From Paenibacillus glycanilyticus (lineage in GTDB: Bacteria; Bacillota; Bacilli; Paenibacillales; Paenibacillaceae): a stretch of 62,016 nt of DNA. A program made the translations under genes and the position numbers. Within the stretch, counting starts at the first letter, position 1. Each line of letters begins with the position of its first letter. A model generated the notes under the pieces. It had not been told where the DNA came from. It searched no databases and saw only the letters and a program-made list of their open reading frames with translations. The stretch spans positions 1-62,016 of the forward strand of contig NZ_JAMBNP010000021.1 of assembly GCF_023715145.1 (NCBI RefSeq), read 5' to 3'. Below are positions 7,998 through 16,040 of this stretch, one piece after another.

Positions 7998-9203
7998 ATG
8001 GCAAGTATTGAAAAGCGTGGGGTGAACTCATGGCGGTTAGTTGTCGAAGCTGGGTATGATGCTACGGGTAAACGGTTGAAACGGTATAAATCGATTAAGA
8101 TTGACGATCCAGCACTACTGAAGACAACAAAACGCTTGAAGGATTATCTAAACGATGAATTAGTAAAGTTTAAGATCGAAGTAGAAGCAGGTGAGTATAT
8201 TGCACCAGAAAAGATGACTTTTGAAGTTTTTGTTCAAGAGTGGGAATCCAAATACGCTCGAAAGCATTTGGCAGAAAAAACATTATATACGTACCAATCT
8301 AACTTGAAAACTAGAATATTACCAACCTTTGGCCATTTAAAGTTGGATCAAATCAAAACCATCCACATTGTAAGCTTCCTAGACTCTTTAACCAAAGATG
8401 GTGCACGTAAGGGCTATCGAGAAGGGAATTTATCTACAGGTTCGATTGAGATTAATCACCGAGTACTAAAAAATATTTTTTCGAGAGCTGTCGAGTGGAA
8501 ATTGCTCAAACAAAACCCAGTTTCGGGTGTAAAAAAGCCTGTTGTAAAGTACAAAGAAATTATCCCTTACGATGAGTCTGAGGTTCAACTAATGCTGCAA
8601 GCCTTACAAAATGAACCCATTCATTGGCGGACTATGGTGACTCTTGCTCTAACTACTGGTCTTCGCCGCGGTGAGCTGCTTGGCCTTGAGTGGCATCATG
8701 TCGATTGGGAAGCCGGAATACTTAGTGTAACCCAGAGCGTTTCGTTGTCCCCTGCTGGTATCGCCCATGTAAAGGAGCCTAAGACAAAATCTTCAAAACG
8801 TAAGGTAGCTCTTCCAACATCAATGCTTGATGAATTGAAGGAGTACTACAACTTTAAACTTCAGGAACGTGAAAACATCGGTGAACTATGGAATGGCGGC
8901 ATGTATAATTTCGTCTTTTGTCATCCCGACGGTAAAGCGTTTCACCAGGAAAGACCCTATTTATGGTTCCGAGAATTTCTCAAGAAAAACAACCTTAGAT
9001 ACATTAAATTCCATACCCTGAGACATACGAGTGCCACACTCTTGATCAATCAAGGAGTTCATGCAAAAATCATCTCAGAGCGACTGGGCCATGGTAATAT
9101 TCAAGTAACTATGAACACCTACGGATTTGCTCTCCGTTCAGCTGATAAGGCTGCAGCTGAAAAATTCGACTTCATACTAAGACGCAACATAGGAGATTCT
9201 TAA
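7998..9203 (+). CDS. int: Tyrosine site-specific integrase
   Basis: This 401-residue tyrosine recombinase integrates and excises the element. It has an arm-binding N-terminal domain (about 1-60), a core-binding SAM-like domain (about 70-170) and a catalytic domain. Catalytic residues are visible: Arg in TTGLRRGE near 220, HTLRHTSAT near 338-346, His in ERLGHG near 364 and the nucleophilic Tyr in NTYGF near 374. ATG 7998 has CGGAGGAT upstream. A longer reading from an upstream ATG would run through the leader hairpin and is not used. The gene is followed by a bidirectional terminator. No tRNA or clear att repeat is visible within the window. Confidence 0.95.
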   Translation: MASIEKRGVNSWRLVVEAGYDATGKRLKRYKSIKIDDPALLKTTKRLKDYLNDELVKFKIEVEAGEYIAPEKMTFEVFVQEWESKYARKHLAEKTLYTYQSNLKTRILPTFGHLKLDQIKTIHIVSFLDSLTKDGARKGYREGNLSTGSIEINHRVLKNIFSRAVEWKLLKQNPVSGVKKPVVKYKEIIPYDESEVQLMLQALQNEPIHWRTMVTLALTTGLRRGELLGLEWHHVDWEAGILSVTQSVSLSPAGIAHVKEPKTKSSKRKVALPTSMLDELKEYYNFKLQERENIGELWNGGMYNFVFCHPDGKAFHQERPYLWFREFLKKNNLRYIKFHTLRHTSATLLINQGVHAKIISERLGHGNIQVTMNTYGFALRSADKAAAEKFDFILRRNIGDS

Positions 9204-9240
9204 CATACATTCTCATCTCCCCATAGATGGCGCATTAAAA

Positions 9241-9276
9241 CAGCAAGGTCAAATCTTCATTGATTTGACCTTGCTG
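9241..9276. terminator. Bidirectional terminator between integrase and GTPase genes
   Basis: CAGCAAGGTCAAATC (9241-9255) pairs with GATTTGACCTTGCTG (9262-9276), with AAAA before and TTATTGTT after. It can serve the plus-strand integrase and the minus-strand GTPase gene that converge here. Confidence 0.88.
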
Positions 9277-9282
9277 TTATTG

Positions 9283-11523
9283 TTAATGAAGCATTCTGCC
9301 ACCTTTTAAATTGATTGCATCCTTGACCACTTGTCTTAGAATGGTTAAGTATTCATGTGATGAAAGCGTGGCTGCTTCTCCAGGGATCGGAGCGGCTATT
9401 TCAAAAATACTCTCCATGTGCTTAATTCTTTCGACAGTGGAGCCCCTTCCAGCAAGATTAAAGGCTTCATTCCAAGGTGTTTGACGCTCTGCCCATAACC
9501 GCTCTGTGGCTAGATTAATAAGTTTCGAATGAATCTCCCTTGCGATTCTGTCAACAGCTTCTTTTTTCTCTTCATCAGCAGTATTACCTGGCACCCAGCG
9601 AACAGGCTGGTTTAAGTACATTCTAATATGATCCATTAAACGATCTTTTAACTCAGGAATAGGTCGAAGATTATCATATTCAAGATTATCGTAATTAAGC
9701 GCAAGCCTGCGGGATATTGCTTTTAATCGTGCCCAATGTTGAACCGGTTCATTTGAAATGCTTATCCTCCCAAACCTTCCTTTCCAAATATCATGAAATC
9801 TCCTCGTTGCATTTTGCACAGCTATAATCAAATTTGCTTCATCGTAATAAGGAATAGCATCGCTTACCTTCTCAACAAAAATACTTGTTTCCAATGCCGC
9901 AACTAAGTTTTTCAGTTGCTCGAGTGTATTTTTGTCCTTTTCTTCAACATTTTGATCTAAGCATCCCATATAATACGAACGCTCAGGAAGCATCAGATCC
10001 AAATTAACTGCAACTTCATTGCCTAAAGTCTCCCGAATTCGTGTAACAACTTGATTAAGAGAAGCACTTACATGATTCACTCGACTTTTCCTAGTTGGCA
10101 AGTTATCACCTTTCAACTCGTCAAGATGAGTAAAGCATATTCGCAACTTAGAAATGTGTCCACTAGATGCAAGTTCTTTTAAGACCGCCTGTGATGCCGC
10201 TTGCATTGGCTGTTTTGAACTATCAACAAGCAGAATCGCATCACTAGTTTCAAACTTTTTGGATGTTTGGGATGGCAGGCTACTTGCTGACGTTACTGTA
10301 TGGCCGATGCCCTGCCCATCGATCAATACTAACCTTGGCACAACAGTATATCCAGTAGGTATGAATGGGCCTTTAACTCTTATTCCTTGAACGAGTGGAG
10401 TAAGTAATTTTCCAAAATGAGGTGCATAATTACTCGAGAGGCTTCTCACATTCTGAATAAACTCACTTCTATCATTGGTTCTAAAGCTCCATCTTATCGG
10501 CCATTGCTCGCCATCGAATTCTAGGTGTCCTTCTTTCAACAACTTAAATCTTTCCGTCATCTCATCCAGCATATCATCAACTAATCTATGAAACTCTCTC
10601 TTTTGTCTAAGCTCCTCATCCATAATCTCTTCAAATGCCGTTTTATCCTCCGCACCTAGCGAATCAGGATTAAGATTAAACTCTTTCACCAATTGATTTT
10701 TTACCTTCTCACTTACCAAGGCTAACTCATTTACTTGCGATAGAAACCCCTTAATCACTAACTGAAACTTAGCATTTTCTTCTTTAGTCACTCGACCTTT
10801 AAATAAATCCTGATCTTCATCCTCATCTACTTCATCTTCATCATCTAAATCTATTGTAGGGTCACCTAGTACATAGAAAAAGCGAAATCTTTGTTCGCTA
10901 TGCTCTAGTAATCGCATTGTAACTATATCATTGTCCAATCCGTTAATTTTCGCCAACACCGCCGCCATAACACAATCTTCAAGATGTAATCGAATTTCTC
11001 TAAGCTCGAAAAATGTTACTATTGTCTCGAAGTAACCCTGAGAACAAATTACCTCTATATCGGATACAGTTGTTTTATTGGGCGAAGTCGACGGGAACCG
11101 TTCCTTCTTTGGATCAGTGCCGATTAACTGCCTTAGAAGTGTCGTTTTCCCAGCCCCTGTTGTGCCAACTAAGAGGACCTTAGCATATCCTTGTTCTGCT
11201 CCAGGTAGCGGTAATGCAGCTTCCCTCAAGCTAAAATAGTCTGTATTTCTGGGCTCTAACGTGTCATAAAAAGCATCAACAATTTTTACATCATATTTTA
11301 GAAGCGCAAATTGCCTGGCACTTAGGTCCCAAAGTGTTTTATCAGAAAGAATTTCATTCATCTGCTCAACCAAACGTTGTGCTTCATTCTCGTCAGTGGT
11401 GCCAAGTCCCCTCCTAACTCTAAGACCAGCTTTTCCTGACGAATCCTTACGTACTGGATGTCTAAATACAATAGAATACGATTGCCTCCCGGCACCAAGC
11501 ACTTTGCTTGCTTTGTAGCCCAT
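9283..11523 (-). CDS. Large P-loop GTPase with integrase-arm-like N-terminus
   Basis: This 746-residue protein is predicted to bind GTP. G1 is GTTGAGKTT (120-128), a G2-like Thr lies in PNKTTV (148-153), G3 is LIDGQG (400-405) and G4 is THLD (465-468). About 250 residues lie between G2 and G3, helical with an acidic run DDEDEVDEDEDQD near 227-239. Such an insertion is unusual for a small GTPase and more like a mechanoenzyme or signalling NTPase. The first 60 residues (YSIVFRHPV, then GLRVRRGLGTTDENEAQ) look like the three-stranded arm-binding domain of integrases. ATG 11523 follows GAGGAGGT by 7 bases. The gene has its own good promoter and shares a terminator with the integrase. A defence or stress role is plausible from the location, but no function is shown. 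Confidence 0.75.
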   Translation of the reverse strand: MGYKASKVLGAGRQSYSIVFRHPVRKDSSGKAGLRVRRGLGTTDENEAQRLVEQMNEILSDKTLWDLSARQFALLKYDVKIVDAFYDTLEPRNTDYFSLREAALPLPGAEQGYAKVLLVGTTGAGKTTLLRQLIGTDPKKERFPSTSPNKTTVSDIEVICSQGYFETIVTFFELREIRLHLEDCVMAAVLAKINGLDNDIVTMRLLEHSEQRFRFFYVLGDPTIDLDDEDEVDEDEDQDLFKGRVTKEENAKFQLVIKGFLSQVNELALVSEKVKNQLVKEFNLNPDSLGAEDKTAFEEIMDEELRQKREFHRLVDDMLDEMTERFKLLKEGHLEFDGEQWPIRWSFRTNDRSEFIQNVRSLSSNYAPHFGKLLTPLVQGIRVKGPFIPTGYTVVPRLVLIDGQGIGHTVTSASSLPSQTSKKFETSDAILLVDSSKQPMQAASQAVLKELASSGHISKLRICFTHLDELKGDNLPTRKSRVNHVSASLNQVVTRIRETLGNEVAVNLDLMLPERSYYMGCLDQNVEEKDKNTLEQLKNLVAALETSIFVEKVSDAIPYYDEANLIIAVQNATRRFHDIWKGRFGRISISNEPVQHWARLKAISRRLALNYDNLEYDNLRPIPELKDRLMDHIRMYLNQPVRWVPGNTADEEKKEAVDRIAREIHSKLINLATERLWAERQTPWNEAFNLAGRGSTVERIKHMESIFEIAAPIPGEAATLSSHEYLTILRQVVKDAINLKGGRMLH

Positions 11524-11585
11524 AGTCAGTACCTCCTCATTTTTTGTTGTTCCACAGAGTATTTTGTTGTGTTCCATTGTATGTA

Positions 11586-11614
11586 ATTATGCACCACCAA
11601 CATATAACTGTCAA
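11586..11614 (-). promoter_or_regulatory. Promoter of the GTPase gene
   Basis: On the minus strand TTGACA (11614-11609), 17 bases, then CATAAT (11591-11586) make a near-consensus vegetative promoter. The predicted leader before the ATG at 11523 is about 55 bases. Confidence 0.75.
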
Positions 11615-11666
11615 TTATTTCATTGGATTTTTATGGTTCTACTCATTTGATTAATAAACTGAAATA

Positions 11667-11689
11667 GGGACGTGCTTATCGCACGTCCC
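11667..11689 (-). terminator. Hairpin behind the rlmD remnant
   Basis: GGGACGTGC (11667-11675) pairs with GCACGTCCC (11681-11689). On the minus strand it is followed by TATTT. It lies 28 bases behind the stop codon of the rlmD-like fragment and was probably its terminator. Confidence 0.5.
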
Positions 11690-11716
11690 CGTTTCGTCCC
11701 CCACTAGTATATTGAC

Positions 11717-11850
11717 TTACTCAGAACCCTTATAAATCAACACACAAACACTCTCGATATGTGTCGTATGCGGGAACATTTGCACTCCGCGGATCCGCCA
11801 CCTCGCTGATTTCCTTGCAAATGCTCAGCATCTCGGTAATGCTTCAAAAT
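11717..11850 (-). pseudogene. Fused fragments of rlmD 3' end and a GH4 gene
   Basis: Minus-strand codons ending at TAA 11717 read VQMFPHTTHIESVCVLIYK, the typical C-terminus of RlmD/TrmA-type 23S rRNA uracil methyltransferases (MFPxTxHxExV). Directly upstream (about 11805-11850) the sequence switches to AEMLSICKEISEVADP in another frame. This matches AEMLNICKDIREVAEP of the intact GH4 gene at 16041-17552 almost base for base. Neither gene is complete. The piece is a recombination scar. Confidence 0.7.
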
Positions 11851-11953
11851 AGCTAAATCCACACTCAAAAACACCCCCAAAAGTCCTCCCCCGCATCTCA
11901 CGACACGGAAGCTACCCCTTAAAGGTGTTTTCTAATTTCTAATTTTCTATTTC

Positions 11954-12787
11954 CTATAACACAGTCCTCAAACTCCAAAGCTCCGGGAAATACCGCTGAC
12001 TAACAACATGCTTCAAGTAATCAACGCCTGAAGAACCGCCGGTTCCATGCTTGAAGCCGATGACCCGCTCCACCGTTCCCATATGGTTGAAGCGCCACTG
12101 CTGCTGGCGGCTGTCGATATCGACGAGCTTCTCGGCGAGCTCGTACAGATCCCAATATTGCTCGACGTCGCGGTACACGGTTAGCCAAGCTTCCTTGACG
12201 CTCTCGTTCTCCGCATAAGGCTGCGACCAGTCACACTGCAGGCAGTCTGCATCGACGGTGAGGCCTCGTGCCGCAAGCGCGCCAATCGCCGCATCGTAGA
12301 TGCTCGGCTCATTCATCGCATCGCTCATCTGCTTGTGCAGCTCCGGTTGATGCTCATAGACGGCAAGCACGCTTGGCTTCTTCAGACCCAGCATGAACTC
12401 GATCATCCGGTTCTGATAGGACTGGAAGCCGGAGGAGCTGCCGAGCTTATGACGGAATTGCATGTATTCCGCTGGCGTCAACGTAGATAATACGTCCCAA
12501 GATTGGATCAGCTGCTGCTGAATTCTGGATACTCGTGCGAGCATCTTGAACGCAGGCTCCAGATTATTTTGCTGGATACTTGCTCGGGCTGCGCTTAGCT
12601 CATGCAGGATCAGCTTCATCCACAGCTCGCTGGCTTGGTGGATGATGATGAACAGCATTTCATCATGATGATCAGATAGTCTGTGCTGGCTGGATAGAAT
12701 CTGATCTAAGTGAAGATAGTCACCGTATGACATCGATTTCGAGAAGTCGGAAACGAGATTTTCTTTGTTTTGCGGCGTATCGGCCAT
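11954..12787 (-). CDS. kynA: Tryptophan 2,3-dioxygenase
   Basis: This 277-residue haem enzyme opens the indole ring of L-tryptophan to N-formylkynurenine, the first step of the kynurenine pathway. It shows SYGDYLHLDQIL at the N-terminus, the DEMLFIIIHQASELWMKL segment lining the active site, and near the C-terminus RFNHMGTVERVIGFKHGTGG, which contains the proximal haem His and the substrate-binding GTGGSSG loop. The length is normal for bacterial enzymes. ATG 12787 follows AAGGAG. It is the last gene of kynU-kynB-kynA, 19 bases behind kynB. The product is cytoplasmic. No terminator with a T run is obvious behind it. Confidence 0.96.
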   Translation of the reverse strand: MADTPQNKENLVSDFSKSMSYGDYLHLDQILSSQHRLSDHHDEMLFIIIHQASELWMKLILHELSAARASIQQNNLEPAFKMLARVSRIQQQLIQSWDVLSTLTPAEYMQFRHKLGSSSGFQSYQNRMIEFMLGLKKPSVLAVYEHQPELHKQMSDAMNEPSIYDAAIGALAARGLTVDADCLQCDWSQPYAENESVKEAWLTVYRDVEQYWDLYELAEKLVDIDSRQQQWRFNHMGTVERVIGFKHGTGGSSGVDYLKHVVSQRYFPELWSLRTVL

Positions 12788-12806
12788 CTGTTCATAAGCT
12801 CCTTTT

Positions 12807-13433
12807 CTATGGTGTGTGTGATCGAAGTACAGCTCGTACAGGGCTGCCGTCCGCTTCTGTAAGCGGGAGTGGCAGCGCGATTAATTCGTAATCCCCAGGG
12901 GAGACATGGTCGAGATTGAGCCCTTCCAGGATATGAATGTCATGGGCATGCAGGCCGTGATGGGCCGCAAGCTCCTTGCTGTCCAGCGGATCAACCGAAG
13001 GAACATCTACTCCGATCAGCCGGATGCCTCTAGCATGCAGGAACGGTCCAAGATCCGCTCTCAAATACGTAATGTCGGGCGGAAATTCATCTGGATTAGT
13101 CCAAGAGCTCGTGCGCAGCAGCAGACGGGTTACCCCTTCGAGCTCATACGCTGCCAGATCCTCCGCACCGATACTCGAGCGGCCGGATACTTCAATCAAG
13201 CGCGCCGGCCCTGCATATAGCTCCAGATCCAAATCCATTACCTTACGCCCATCATTATCGAAGTGAAACGGCGAATCGATATGCGTGCCCGTATGAATGC
13301 TCATCGTCAGCCTGCCAACGTTCACCGATCCGCTCTGCTCCTTGGACCAGCTTACTTCATAGGAGAATGGCGTGTCTCCCGGCCAAGTTGGCGTCCCGTT
13401 AGCAAGAGGACGAGAAATATCGATTAAGGTCAT
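12807..13433 (-). CDS. kynB: Kynurenine formamidase
   Basis: This 208-residue protein of the metal-dependent cyclase/formamidase family hydrolyses N-formylkynurenine to kynurenine and formate. The signature HTGTHIDSPFHF (about residues 48-59) supplies the metal ligands. DGxPVRA near the C-terminus and the PLPLTEADGSP segment are also typical of bacterial KynB. The ATG has GGAAGGAG upstream. It sits between kynU (21 bases upstream) and kynA (19 bases downstream) in one operon, which confirms the specific function within a family that otherwise includes other cyclases. Confidence 0.95.
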   Translation of the reverse strand: MTLIDISRPLANGTPTWPGDTPFSYEVSWSKEQSGSVNVGRLTMSIHTGTHIDSPFHFDNDGRKVMDLDLELYAGPARLIEVSGRSSIGAEDLAAYELEGVTRLLLRTSSWTNPDEFPPDITYLRADLGPFLHARGIRLIGVDVPSVDPLDSKELAAHHGLHAHDIHILEGLNLDHVSPGDYELIALPLPLTEADGSPVRAVLRSHTP

Positions 13434-13454
13434 CCAGATTCTCCTTCCTCCATC

Positions 13455-14753
13455 TTATGCGACGACATCCCGCATATTGGCGAACTTCTCGTATTGCTTT
13501 TCCGCCATGACGGTTTTCAGCCGCTGCACGGTTTCCCATACGTCGCTATAGCTGGTATACAGCGGAACAGGCGCGAGTCGAATAATGTTCGGAGCGCGGA
13601 AATCCGGCACGATATGCTGCAGCTCCTTAAGCGCTTTGCAGATTCTCGCAGCTTCCGCATGCTCGAGACTCACATGTCCGCCTCTGCGTTCGTCCTCGGT
13701 AGGATTGCCAAGCGTGAAGCCCATATCGCTCAGTTCGTGCTCAATCAATTGCATCATATAACGCGTGATATGCAGCGACTTCTGACGCAGCTTCTCCATT
13801 GTCGCTTCGGCGAATAGCTCCAGCGAGCCAATAAGCGGCGCCATGCTGAGGATGTTAGGCGTTCCAATCTGAAACGCTCCCGCCGTGTCCGCTTGATGGA
13901 ACTGATGCTCCATATCGAACTGCTTCTCTTTATGAGAACCGAACCATCCCGTTAAGCCTGGGGTTGTGCCATGATGCTTGCGATTAACATACAGGCTGGC
14001 TGTCCCTCCCGGTCCGCTGTTCAAATATTTATAATTGCACCAGAAGGCAAAATCGACATCCCATTCGCTGAATGAATGCGGAATAGACCCGACCGAATGA
14101 CAGCCGTCGAAGCCAATCAGAATACCGCGCGCATGAGCTTCAGCCGTTAGACGCTTCATATCCAGCAACTGCCCGCTCCGGTACAGCACCGCAGGGAGCA
14201 CAATAAGCGCAACTTCGTCCGTCATTGCAGCGATGATGTCTTCTTCTTGGAGAAAACGTCCATCGCGGCTGGCCACTCGAATGAGATGCTCATCCGGATC
14301 GTAGCCGTGCAGCTTCAGCTGGCTTTGCAGCGCATAGATATCGGAAGGGAAATTCAGCTCGTCGGCCAAAATTTTTGTGCGAGTACCTTGGGGCTTATAG
14401 AAGGTCGCTACCAGCTGATGTAGATTCACGGTTGTGGAGCCCGTTACGATCACTTCATCAGCAGATGCTCCAACAAGCGGCGCGCTCATGGCGGCCAGCT
14501 TTTCCGCGAGATAGAACCACGGATGCTGACCCTGCGTCCAGCCGTCGATGCCTTGGTGTTTCCAAGCACCAAGAACGTCCATTATGGATTGCTCCGCGCG
14601 CTTCGAGAGCAGGCCCAGCGAGTTGCCGTCCATATAAATGGAGTTCGGATTGATGTAAAATTCATCCCGATATGAGGCAAGCTCATCATGTTCATCGAGC
14701 TGCCGGGCATATTCCTTGGAATATGGATCTAAGTCTTGTTGTTCTTGAACCAT
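13455..14753 (-). CDS. kynU: Kynureninase
   Basis: This 432-residue PLP enzyme cleaves kynurenine to anthranilate and alanine. The PLP-binding Lys lies in CNYKYLNSGPGG, with the substrate and cofactor loops YMDGNSLGLLSKRA near the N-terminus and TGSTTVNLHQL around residue 100. The ATG at 14753 is 6 bases from AGGAGG. The adjacent ATG at 14756 has too little spacing. First gene of the kyn operon, transcribed leftwards from the 14.75-15.0 kb gap. No kynurenine monooxygenase gene accompanies the operon, so the expected end product is anthranilate, not an NAD precursor. Confidence 0.95.
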   Translation of the reverse strand: MVQEQQDLDPYSKEYARQLDEHDELASYRDEFYINPNSIYMDGNSLGLLSKRAEQSIMDVLGAWKHQGIDGWTQGQHPWFYLAEKLAAMSAPLVGASADEVIVTGSTTVNLHQLVATFYKPQGTRTKILADELNFPSDIYALQSQLKLHGYDPDEHLIRVASRDGRFLQEEDIIAAMTDEVALIVLPAVLYRSGQLLDMKRLTAEAHARGILIGFDGCHSVGSIPHSFSEWDVDFAFWCNYKYLNSGPGGTASLYVNRKHHGTTPGLTGWFGSHKEKQFDMEHQFHQADTAGAFQIGTPNILSMAPLIGSLELFAEATMEKLRQKSLHITRYMMQLIEHELSDMGFTLGNPTEDERRGGHVSLEHAEAARICKALKELQHIVPDFRAPNIIRLAPVPLYTSYSDVWETVQRLKTVMAEKQYEKFANMRDVVA

Positions 14754-15001
14754 CATGTGCCTCCTTACTCCTATTGAATGTGAATTCATCATTGACTTGA
14801 TTATCTTAACGTAGAGCTTTCGGGAGCGTCAAACGTTCCGGCAGGCCAGATGCGAATTATTAAATTCCTTGAATAAAACTTGAAATCATCCTCTTTAAAA
14901 AACGCAGAGCTATCCAGCCCAAAATAAAAAGTGGTACAATTTGGACGATTGTTCGAAAGAGCAATTGGACTTATAAATTTATTCATAAGGGAGCTGCATC
15001 G

Positions 15002-15490
15002 ATGAAAATTGGTTTTCTCATTATCGATATGCAAACCGTGCATCTGGAGGGAATGGATAAGAAAGCAATCGATAGAGCGTGCGAGTACATAAATTATGTC
15101 TCAGACAAGCTTCGCTCAAAAGGTCAGATGGTTGTTCACATTCAGGATATTGAAGGCATTTCCGAGAGCAATAAAGACGTATATCAAACCATAGCAAGTA
15201 TTGATCGAGAAGAGACGGACGTTGTTGTAACAAAAGAGTTCTCGAACGCATTTTGGAACACAGAGCTGGAGCAAGTGTTAAAGGACCAAGGAATTGAGCT
15301 CTTAATCCTTGCCGGTACGGCAGCCGAGCATTGCGTCTTGTTTACGTATAACGGAGCGGTGGAACGAGGCTTTAGACCCGTCATCTTGCAAAACGGGATA
15401 CTGAGTTCGAATAGTGATGCCGTAACATCCTTGTATCGAGACAGAAACGTCGTATCTTACCCGGTAGTCCCTTATTTAATCCATGAATAG
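15002..15490 (+). CDS. Isochorismatase-like cysteine hydrolase
   Basis: This 162-residue protein of the isochorismatase/nicotinamidase superfamily has the catalytic triad in place. Asp is in GFLIIDMQ (residue 9), Lys in VVTKEFSNAFWNT (about 78) and Cys in GTAAEHCVLFT (about 112). The nearby cis-peptide motif (LAGTAAEHC) is also typical. Substrates in this family include nicotinamide, ureides and isochorismate, and the sequence does not decide between them. ATG 15002 has AAGGGAG upstream. It is transcribed divergently from the kyn operon and may share its control region, where ATTGTTC-GAAA-GAGCAAT (14947-14964) forms a small inverted repeat. It ends at a strong terminator. Confidence 0.85.
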   Translation: MKIGFLIIDMQTVHLEGMDKKAIDRACEYINYVSDKLRSKGQMVVHIQDIEGISESNKDVYQTIASIDREETDVVVTKEFSNAFWNTELEQVLKDQGIELLILAGTAAEHCVLFTYNGAVERGFRPVILQNGILSSNSDAVTSLYRDRNVVSYPVVPYLIHE

Positions 15491-15494
15491 AAAG

Positions 15495-15538
15495 AGGCTG
15501 TCCCAGAAGCCGCGGCGACTGTGGGACAGCCTTTTTTT
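15495..15538 (+). terminator. Rho-independent terminator of the cysteine hydrolase gene
   Basis: AGGCTGTCCCA (15495-15505) pairs with TGGGACAGCCT (15522-15532), followed by seven Ts. Confidence 0.92.
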
Positions 15539-15540
15539 AG

Positions 15541-15731
15541 TATGTTGGATTCGCTCCAATGAAATCTAAAGACTTGGTGCACACGTAAAAGCTACGTTGG
15601 ATTGGCTCCAATAGGTGACTCTCGGAAGAAGCAACTATCGACCAAATGAGCCGATTACCCTGTATGGAATCCAACGTAGATTGAGTTATTTGAGCAAAAC
15701 GCCCCATTATGCTGTATGAAATCCAACGTAG
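15541..15731. repeat. TACGTTGGATT intergenic repeat, locus A
   Basis: Two copies read forward (TATGTTGGATTCGCTCCAAT at 15541; CTACGTTGGATTGGCTCCAA at 15592). Two read in reverse (GGAATCCAACGTAG ending 15679; GAAATCCAACGTAG ending 15731). The same forward-forward-reverse-reverse layout is found at 21.9 kb and, more diverged, at 58.4 kb. The first part of each unit is itself an imperfect palindrome. This stretch and the low-complexity array that follows fill the 550-base gap before the GH4 gene. Confidence 0.8.
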
Positions 15732-15737
15732 CTGCAG

Positions 15738-15945
15738 CTTGATCGACTCTAGCTCTAGCTCCAGATCTGGCTATAGCTATGGCTATAGCTATGGCTATGG
15801 ACTCTAGCTAAGGCTAAAGCTCTAGCTCTAAGCTCCAGCTCTAAGCTCCAGCTCTGGCTATAGCTATGGCTATGGACTCTAGCTGAGGCTAAAGCTCTGG
15901 CTCTGGCTCTGGCTCCAGCTCTGGCTCCAGCTCTGCCTGCCACTC
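15738..15945. repeat. AGCT/GGCTAT low-complexity array
   Basis: About 200 bases consist almost only of 6-base variants such as AGCTCT, GGCTAT, AGCTAT and GGCTCC. A longer block (GGCTATAGCTATGGCTAT, then GGACTCTAGCT, then a GGCTAAAGCTCT tail) appears twice, indicating duplication on top of hexamer slippage. The open frames through it are by-products of the repeat. Confidence 0.85.
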
Positions 15946-16040
15946 AGTTCCAGCCACGAGCACGCATGCGCTGCGCCGACATAGCGGCGCCAGGTCTGCA
16001 GCTTAGCGAGCCTCTTTCAAGACGGCCTCTTTCTGTCCAT

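Larger units (their letters stand above)
11578..11953. other. Intergenic scar region between GTPase and kyn operon
   Basis: These 376 bases hold the GTPase promoter, a small hairpin, a pseudogene remnant built from two unrelated genes, and an AT-rich tract behind kynA (11925-11950). No intact gene is visible. The composition changes from AT-rich to the GC-richer chromosomal style here, so it marks a junction zone. Confidence 0.6.

Noticed and set aside
11717..11800. Attachment site of the integrated element at the 3' end of rlmD
   Set aside because: The orientation is wrong. With the fragment on the minus strand at the right edge, the intact gene should follow directly on the right, and it does not. 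The fused GH4 piece also points to a scar.
15755..15943. Small Ala-Arg/His-Ser repeat protein on the minus strand
   Set aside because: The frame is a by-product of the hexamer-like low-complexity array and has no convincing ribosome binding site.
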